A stretch of 10,672 nucleotides of DNA, taken from positions 1-10,672 of the forward strand of contig CANHAW010000037.1 in assembly GCA_947458675.1 (NCBI GenBank). Direction: 5' to 3'. Below the pieces are notes generated by a model. It was not told where the DNA came from and searched no databases. It saw only the letters and a program-made list of their open reading frames with translations. Origin of the DNA: Beijerinckiaceae bacterium. Lineage in GTDB: Bacteria > Pseudomonadota > Alphaproteobacteria > Rhizobiales > Beijerinckiaceae. Of this stretch, positions 6,444-10,672 are shown piece by piece; position 1 is the first letter of the stretch, and each line of letters begins with the position of its first letter. Both the position numbers and the translations under genes were made by a program.

Positions 6444-7466
6444 ATGACACTGCAATTTGGGCTTTATGCGCCCATTCCCATGGCCGCAGTCGGCTCGCCG
6501 CAAATTGCGCAGGCTGTCGAGGAATCGCTCAAGCCTTTGCCCGAAGGCCGTCGCGATGCGCAATATGATCTGGGGATCGATTTGCTGCTGGCCGCCGACA
6601 GGGTCGGTTTCGATCTGACGCTCTTTGCCGAGCGGCATCTTGGTCACGATATGGCAGCATGGGTGAATGCCAGCGCCATTGCACCGCGCTATGAAAGAAT
6701 GCGCGCGCTCGTTGCCGTCCATCCGGGTCTTTGGGATCCTGTGCTGATCGCAAAAATGGCCGCCTCGCTTGACCGCATCTGCAAAGGCCGCATGGCGGTC
6801 AACATCGTCAACGGCTGGTTCGACGAAGAATTCGTCATGTTTGGCGGCACGGTTCTGCAAGGCGAGGAACGCTACCGCCGCACGATCGAATTCATCGACA
6901 TCATGCGTGGCCTGTGGAGCAACGAGACCTATACGAAGCACGGCGATCATTACAATGTCGAAAAGGGCCAATTGCTGCTGAAGCCGCGCACACAGCAGGG
7001 ACCGGAAATCTTTTCTGTCTCAACCAGCGATCGCGGTCGCGATTTCATTGCGGAACATTGCGACTGGTGGTTTGCAGAATTTCCGAAAGAGGCGACATCG
7101 ACGGATGATGTCATGCGCTCGCTGGAAGCTTCCATCGCCGATATGGAAAAGCGCACCGCCCGCACCGGCCGCAAAGTGCGCTATGCGCTCAATCCATTTC
7201 TGGCGCTGGGCGAGGATGCCGAGACGGCTTTCAACCATACGATCGCAGAGATTTTCAAATACGATCCCGATCCCGACACGCGCAAGATCGAGCGGCGCAT
7301 GATTCCAGCCACGCGCGCCGGCTGCATGGGCCGCCCCGAAGATGTCCGTCGTCAATGCCAGCGCTTCCACGACATGGGCATCGAACTGCTTCTTCTGAAG
7401 CTCTTGCCCAATGTGGAGAACATCGAGCGCATCGGTGCGGAAGTCATCGCACCCATGCGCGCGTGA
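6444..7466 (+). CDS. LLM class flavin-dependent oxidoreductase (SfnG/SsuD-like)
   Basis: A bacterial luciferase-like monooxygenase of 340 residues, a soluble TIM-barrel enzyme that would use reduced FMN supplied by a separate reductase to oxidise its substrate with O2. Seen: the beta1 opening FGLYAPIP; GFDLTLFAERH, the usual flavin-side strand; RICKGRMAVNIVNGWFDEEF (about 112-131), which resembles the NVV-GWF-EF stretch of dimethylsulfone monooxygenase SfnG; ERYRRTIEFIDIMRGLW; and LLLKPRTQQGPEIFSVSTSDRGRDFIAEHCDWWF, the phosphate-binding region. GGGAAG lies 6 bases before the ATG. Relatives include SsuD, SfnG and RutA, so C-S or C-N bond cleavage is plausible, but the substrate is not fixed. 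No flavin reductase gene is in view. The neighbour upstream is a TctC-type binding protein; the stop is 3 bases from that of the convergent msrB. Confidence 0.88.
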   Translation: MTLQFGLYAPIPMAAVGSPQIAQAVEESLKPLPEGRRDAQYDLGIDLLLAADRVGFDLTLFAERHLGHDMAAWVNASAIAPRYERMRALVAVHPGLWDPVLIAKMAASLDRICKGRMAVNIVNGWFDEEFVMFGGTVLQGEERYRRTIEFIDIMRGLWSNETYTKHGDHYNVEKGQLLLKPRTQQGPEIFSVSTSDRGRDFIAEHCDWWFAEFPKEATSTDDVMRSLEASIADMEKRTARTGRKVRYALNPFLALGEDAETAFNHTIAEIFKYDPDPDTRKIERRMIPATRAGCMGRPEDVRRQCQRFHDMGIELLLLKLLPNVENIERIGAEVIAPMRA

Positions 7467-7469
7467 GTC

Positions 7470-7871
7470 TCAATCGGGTTTGAAATTCAGCGCAATCCCA
7501 TTGATGCAATAGCGCAAGCCCGTCGGCGGGGGGCCATCTTCGAACACGTGACCGAGATGGCTCCCGCAGGAGGAGCAATGCACCTCCGTGCGCACCATTC
7601 CATAGCTGCGATCGACTTCAATCTCGACACTGTCGGGGATGGGATCGTTAAAGCTCGGCCAGCCCGTGCCGCTTTCAAATTTCAGCTTCGAGGCAAAGAG
7701 CGGCTGGTCGCAACCGGCACAGGAAAAAACGCCGGCGCGTTTTTCATGCAGCAAGGCGCAGGAGCCCGGCCGCTCAGTGCCGTGATTGCGCATGACATGA
7801 TATTGCTCGGGCGTCAGGCGCTGGCGCCATTGCGCATCGGTAAGCGTGAAGGCAAACGGCTTGTTGGACAT
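7470..7871 (-). CDS. msrB: Peptide-methionine (R)-S-oxide reductase MsrB
   Basis: A repair enzyme that reduces the R form of methionine sulfoxide in proteins, or free, back to methionine using thioredoxin. It has 133 residues, full length for a single-domain MsrB, with no signal peptide, so it is cytosolic. Seen: [15 protein letters not shown] near the N-terminus (20-33), two zinc-binding CxxC pairs (Cys51/Cys54 in CAGC and Cys99/Cys102 in CSSC), GTGWPSF (68-74), [21 protein letters not shown], and the catalytic Cys122 in RYC. The ATG at 7871 has AGGA 8 bases upstream. That site lies in an 11-bp tandem duplication that also puts an upstream ATG (7897), itself well placed after GAGG, out of frame. 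The esterase gene ends 75 bases upstream on the same strand, so co-transcription is possible. Confidence 0.95.
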   Translation of the reverse strand: MSNKPFAFTLTDAQWRQRLTPEQYHVMRNHGTERPGSCALLHEKRAGVFSCAGCDQPLFASKLKFESGTGWPSFNDPIPDSVEIEVDRSYGMVRTEVHCSSCGSHLGHVFEDGPPPTGLRYCINGIALNFKPD

Positions 7872-7897
7872 GGAATGATCCTGGAATGATCCTGCAT
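7814..7897 (-). other. Possible 27-codon leader ORF overlapping the msrB start
   Basis: An ATG at 7897 has GAGG 7 bases upstream and opens a 27-codon frame beginning [10 protein letters not shown] and stopping at 7814 inside msrB, in another frame. Without one copy of the 11-bp repeat, this ATG would be exactly in frame with msrB, adding five residues. It may be a relic of the ancestral msrB start or a short upstream ORF that couples translation; the peptide itself resembles nothing I know. Confidence 0.3.
7871..7892. repeat. 11-bp tandem duplication in the msrB ribosome-binding region
   Basis: TGGAATGATCC occurs twice in direct succession (7871-7881 and 7882-7892), followed by TG as if starting a third copy. 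On the msrB strand each copy carries AGGA, so there are two potential Shine-Dalgarno sites, 8 and 19 bases before the ATG at 7871. The unit length is not a multiple of three. Confidence 0.9.
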
Positions 7898-7946
7898 GAG
7901 ACTGCCTCTTATGTCGGCGTCTGCGCCATTTTTTCCAGTCCCTCTC

Positions 7947-8957
7947 TCAGGCGGGCGCAACGCCGGCAAGCAGCCGGCGCAGGGATGATGGTCGGGGCGG
8001 CAGCAGGCCCCAGAATTCCGCAATGCGCCGCGTCGATGAAATACCGGCCTCGAGCAGGAAGGGGCCGGGCAGGCCAAGGGTGCTTTGCGCCAATGGCGCG
8101 CCATGGCCAAGCCCATCGACAATATATAGCTCGATCAGATCCCGCCCTGCCGCATCGCTCCAGACCCGACGGCGCTGTCCATTGACGCACTCCTCTCGCG
8201 TGGGGGCGGCGCGGAAACCATGCAAATGTCGCCATTGGCGCACGAGCGCGCGGGCATTGTCCTGTGTGACGGTTTCATCCTGCGTGCCGTGCCAGACGGA
8301 GAGCCGCGGCCAGGGCCCGGCATGGTCGGAGGCTGCACGCACGGCATCCGCCGCCTGCAGGCCGCTGCGCTTGTCGCCATGGGCCATGGCCTCAAGCGCC
8401 GCACCCACACCAGTGGCGCAGCGATAGGAAAGGCCCGCAATGGCCGCGCCGGCCGCAAAAACATCGGGATAGGCGGCCAGCATGCTGACCGCCATAGCGC
8501 CGCCAGCCGACAGGCCGGTGACGAAAATCCGCTGACGGTCAACGCCATGGACCAGGGCCAAATGCTCCGTCATGGCATGGATCGAGGCGGCCTCGCCGCT
8601 GCCGCGCGCCGTGTCGCGTGTGCTGAACCAGTTGAAACATTGATGAGAATTATTGCCGCCCCGCTGTTCGGGCAGGCAGAGAATGAAGCCCTCCCGCGCC
8701 GCCAGCGCCAACCAGCCTGAGCCGATGCCATAGGCGGCAGCCGTCTGGTTGCACCCATGCAGGGCCACGACCAGAGCGGGCTCGGGCGGCAGATCGTCAG
8801 GCACGAAAGCCAAGAGGCGCAGCCGGGCGGGGTTATGACCGAAATCAGCAATCTCGACGAGATCCGCCGGAGATTGCTCCATCTCCCCCGCAAAGGGTGT
8901 CAGCCACCGGCGACGATAACGGTTCAGATCTTCGATCGTCTTGCCGATACGGCTCAT
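7947..8957 (-). CDS. PHB depolymerase-family alpha/beta-hydrolase esterase
   Basis: A 336-residue alpha/beta hydrolase of the short-chain poly-hydroxyalkanoate depolymerase/feruloyl-esterase type. Seen: the oxyanion motif VVALHGCNQTAAAY (63-76); the lipase box GLSAGG with nucleophile Ser150 inside FVTGLSAGGAMAVSML; PDVFAAGAAIAG; an acid Asp227 in WHGTQDETV; and His285 in GLGHGAPL, giving a complete Ser-Asp-His triad. QRGGNNSHQCFNWF (98-111) is typical of this family. There is no signal peptide, so it probably acts in the cytoplasm, on stored PHB granules, oligomers or other esters. Secreted polymer depolymerases usually add a signal and a binding domain, absent here. The ATG at 8957 is preferred because GAGGTG lies just upstream and the following residues match the family start; the frame itself is open to 9026. 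The real ester substrate is unknown. Confidence 0.87.
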   Translation of the reverse strand: MSRIGKTIEDLNRYRRRWLTPFAGEMEQSPADLVEIADFGHNPARLRLLAFVPDDLPPEPALVVALHGCNQTAAAYGIGSGWLALAAREGFILCLPEQRGGNNSHQCFNWFSTRDTARGSGEAASIHAMTEHLALVHGVDRQRIFVTGLSAGGAMAVSMLAAYPDVFAAGAAIAGLSYRCATGVGAALEAMAHGDKRSGLQAADAVRAASDHAGPWPRLSVWHGTQDETVTQDNARALVRQWRHLHGFRAAPTREECVNGQRRRVWSDAAGRDLIELYIVDGLGHGAPLAQSTLGLPGPFLLEAGISSTRRIAEFWGLLPPRPSSLRRLLAGVAPA

Positions 8958-9224
8958 CAAACACCTCGCCTCGCGCAACAGCTCGGCCGAATATTGGTTG
9001 CTGCACTGCAGCAAACGGCTCCACAATAGAGAAACAAGACCCCGACCACAAGCAAGTCCAGCCTGGGCGAAACGGAGCCGCCAGCGTGGCTGCTATCAGT
9101 GCAAACTATTGTTATGCAAGCGAAAAATGGTTTTCAGTCGCCTTGTACCCGACTTTTGCCGCCACCCTGATGCCGATCTGGCGCTTACGCCCTAGATTGC
9201 ATGCAACAGGCAAGGGAGCATGCA
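8958..9224. promoter_or_regulatory. Divergent intergenic region between the esterase and SDR genes
   Basis: 267 bases with no convincing gene, between genes read away from each other, so it should hold both promoters. It is more AT-rich around 9100-9140 than its surroundings. Visible elements are the inverted repeat GAAAA/TTTTC (9122-9126 and 9131-9135) and two copies of GCATGCAA near the SDR start (9199-9206 and 9218-9225), the first inside the perfect palindrome TTGCATGCAA (9197-9206). I could not place a sure -35/-10 pair. Confidence 0.45.
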
Positions 9225-10013
9225 ATGGCGGACGGCCGCAGACTGGCGCTCATCACTGGCGCATCGGAAGGGATCGGGGCTGAACTGGCCCGCATCATGG
9301 CAGCGGCTGGCCATGATCTGGCTCTGGTCGCGCGGCGCCAGGACCGGCTCGATGCCTTGGCCGAGGAAATCGCCGCATCGGGTGCGCCTCGCCCGCTGAC
9401 GATTGTCTGCGATCTCCTGCAGCCGCAGGCCGTCGACATTCTTCTCTCCAGTCTGGAGGCTGCCGGTGCCCAGATCGATATTCTGGTCAATAATGCGGGC
9501 TATGGCCTGCATGGGAGCGCGCACAGGCTCGACCGTGCAGAACAGATCGGCATGATCGATCTCAATATTCGCGTCCTCACCGATCTGACCTTGCGCCTTC
9601 TGCCTCACCTCGTGTCGGTGCGCGGGCGTATTTTGCAAGTGGCTTCCGTCGCAGCCTTCCTGCCCGGCCCGCATATGGCCGTCTATTACGCCACCAAATC
9701 CTATGTTCTTTCCTTCGGCGAAGCACTGGCGCAGGAATTGAAAGAAACCGGCGTGAGCGTCAGCGTGCTTTGCCCCGGACCGACAAAGACCGGCTTTCAG
9801 GCGCGCGCGGGCCTCGATGCGACCTTGTTCAAAATGCTGCGCCCGATGAATGCGCGCGATGTGGCGCAAGCCGGCTATCGCGGAATGATGGCGGGGCGGC
9901 GCACGATTTTCCCAGGGCCTCTCAACGGCGCAAGCGCATTTTTCGCCCGCATCGCGCCGCGCTTTTTGCTGTTGCCGCTTGTGGCCCGACTTCAGGCTGC
10001 CCGCAAAAACTGA
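9225..10013 (+). CDS. SDR family NAD(P)-dependent oxidoreductase
   Basis: A classical short-chain dehydrogenase/reductase of 262 residues, cytosolic. Seen: the cofactor motif TGASEGIG (11-18); Arg residues after the second strand (LVARRQDRL, 34-42), which favour NADP(H) over NAD(H); NNAG (89-92); the structural Asn114 in DLNIR; catalytic Ser141 in VASVAAF; and the YxxxK pair Tyr154/Lys158 in YYATKSYV. CPGPTKTGFQ (183-192) follows, as in DltE/YqjQ-type SDRs. The C-terminus has a hydrophobic and basic tail. The substrate is not assignable. The start at 9225 is chosen because GGGAG lies 7 bases upstream; an in-frame ATG at 9201 has no ribosome site. The TGA stop abuts the stop of the convergent CAP gene with no base between. 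Confidence 0.9.
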   Translation: MADGRRLALITGASEGIGAELARIMAAAGHDLALVARRQDRLDALAEEIAASGAPRPLTIVCDLLQPQAVDILLSSLEAAGAQIDILVNNAGYGLHGSAHRLDRAEQIGMIDLNIRVLTDLTLRLLPHLVSVRGRILQVASVAAFLPGPHMAVYYATKSYVLSFGEALAQELKETGVSVSVLCPGPTKTGFQARAGLDATLFKMLRPMNARDVAQAGYRGMMAGRRTIFPGPLNGASAFFARIAPRFLLLPLVARLQAARKN

Positions 10014-10520
10014 TCAATCGGTCAGGATCAGCGCCCAATAGACCTTGTATTTCGATTGCGGCACATAGGCTGTGGCAATGCCCATGCGACGCATCTGCGG
10101 ATTGAGCATGTTCTTGTTGTGAGCAGGCGAATCGCGCCAGCCCGAAAAGGCCTCGGCCAGCGTGTGATAGCCGGCCGAAATATTCTCGACCCCGCGCGTA
10201 TGATCGAGCTGACCGTGGAGACGCGACATCAACGAGCCGCCAATGTCATGGCTCATGCGATCGGCGCGCGCCATGGCCAAAGCCTGTTCCTGTGCCGCGC
10301 GCATCAATGCCGGATCTATTTTGAGTGCCGACAGGCCCTGATTGGTCCGGTAAATGGAAATCATGTCGCGCGCCGCAGCTTCATCGACCTTTGCGGCTTC
10401 AGCGGTCAGTTTTTTATAAAAACCGGGCTCGCCGGACATTGTAAAACCGATCGGTGCAGAGGAGCAGCCGGCGAGCGCAGCAGCACAAAGAGAAATCAGG
10501 GCAAGTGGACGAATAAGCAT
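10014..10520 (-). CDS. CAP (SCP/YkwD-like) domain lipoprotein
   Basis: A 168-residue exported lipoprotein. The N-terminal signal MLIRPLALISLCAAALAGC ends in a lipobox LAGC with acylated Cys19; Ser at +2 would favour the outer membrane by the E. coli rule. The mature part holds one CAP domain: a helix with MISIYRTNQGLSALKIDPAL (53-72), AQEQALAMARADRMSHDIGGSL with His91, VENISAG with Glu112, and the closing signature WRDSPAHNKNMLNPQMRRMGIA (128-149) with His134. These His and Glu positions are the usual cavity residues of CAP proteins. Bacterial CAP proteins are mostly of unknown function, with lipid binding or envelope roles proposed. The start at 10520 has AAGG upstream; the longer frame to 10664 is rejected because it overlaps the upstream gene and would bury the signal peptide. 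It begins 10 bases after the MscS-like gene, so co-transcription is likely. Confidence 0.9.
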   Translation of the reverse strand: MLIRPLALISLCAAALAGCSSAPIGFTMSGEPGFYKKLTAEAAKVDEAAARDMISIYRTNQGLSALKIDPALMRAAQEQALAMARADRMSHDIGGSLMSRLHGQLDHTRGVENISAGYHTLAEAFSGWRDSPAHNKNMLNPQMRRMGIATAYVPQSKYKVYWALILTD

Positions 10521-10530
10521 TGCGGGGCCT

Positions 10531-10672
10531 TTATTTCTTGTTTTGGTCAAGCAGCGGAGCGAGCTTTTCAAGCCCGCCAATATTGACGATGGCAGGTGGC
10601 GCGGGCGGCGCGCCGGGCGGCGAAATGCCGATCTCGGCTTCCTTGAAACGCGCATGAATGGCAAATTGCAGA
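10531..10672 (-). CDS. C-terminal end of a probable MscS-type mechanosensitive channel
   Basis: Only the last 46 codons are in the window, on the - strand, ending with TAA at 10531. The visible start, LQFAIHARFKEAEIGISPPG, resembles the end of the MscS cytoplasmic domain, where an amphipathic strand with RF-EA-I-I-P closes the family alignment. It is followed by a Pro/Ala-rich tail (APPAPPAIVNIGG) and a short basic end DQNKK. If correct, the protein is an inner-membrane channel opened by membrane tension. The stop is 10 bases before the ATG of the CAP lipoprotein gene, so the two probably share an mRNA. The assignment rests on about 20 residues and could be wrong; another membrane or cytosolic protein with a similar end is possible. 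Confidence 0.5.
   Translation of the reverse strand, partial: LQFAIHARFKEAEIGISPPGAPPAPPAIVNIGGLEKLAPLLDQNKK

Noticed and set aside
8897..9283. Open frame of 128 codons across the esterase/SDR intergenic region
   Set aside because: It overlaps both flanking genes' starts, has no ribosome site that I can see, and its translation matches nothing known to me.
9192..9869. Open frame of 225 codons on the - strand opposite the SDR gene
   Set aside because: The opposite strand encodes all SDR motifs; this frame has no motif and runs into the SDR leader.

Overview
The window looks like chromosomal DNA of an alphaproteobacterium, most likely of the order Hyphomicrobiales (Rhizobiales). This rests on the GC-rich composition, Shine-Dalgarno-led starts, and protein families typical of that group: PrtD/HlyD type I secretion, an OpgC-type membrane protein, a CAP-domain lipoprotein, and an orphan TctC-type binding protein. 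The placement is an inference from family resemblance, not from a marker gene. No tRNA, rRNA, insertion sequence, phage gene or CRISPR array is visible. The DNA is densely coded, with no gene-free stretch above 300 bases.

Left part (1-2081, + strand): the 3' end of a type I secretion ABC ATPase gene, then 2 bases later a complete HlyD-family adaptor gene, closed by a hairpin followed by TTTTA. Neither a secreted substrate nor a TolC partner is in view.

Middle left (2082-5145, - strand, transcribed right to left): an apparent three-gene operon. It contains an OpgC-type multi-pass membrane acyltransferase, a periplasmic SGNH-fold hydrolase whose start lies inside the end of the opgC-like gene (25-base overlap), and after a 71-base gap an EamA/DMT-family permease. 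The first two form a plausible membrane-plus-periplasm acyl-modification pair. The SGNH protein has Ser where the catalytic His of block V is expected, which makes this the most interesting locus here.

Middle right (5309-7466, + strand): a periplasmic TctC-type solute-binding protein without its TctA/TctB membrane partners, a perfect 9-bp stem-loop, and an SfnG/SsuD-like LLM flavin monooxygenase. Together they suggest uptake and oxidation of a small organic, possibly organosulfur, compound.

Right part (7470-10672): msrB (-), a PHB-depolymerase-type esterase (-), a divergent SDR oxidoreductase (+), and then a CAP-domain lipoprotein (-) directly downstream of the 3' end of what looks like an MscS-type channel gene (-). 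The msrB leader carries an 11-bp tandem duplication that puts a well-placed upstream ATG out of frame. Two convergent gene pairs have essentially no intergenic DNA: LLM/msrB with 3 bases, and SDR/CAP with none.
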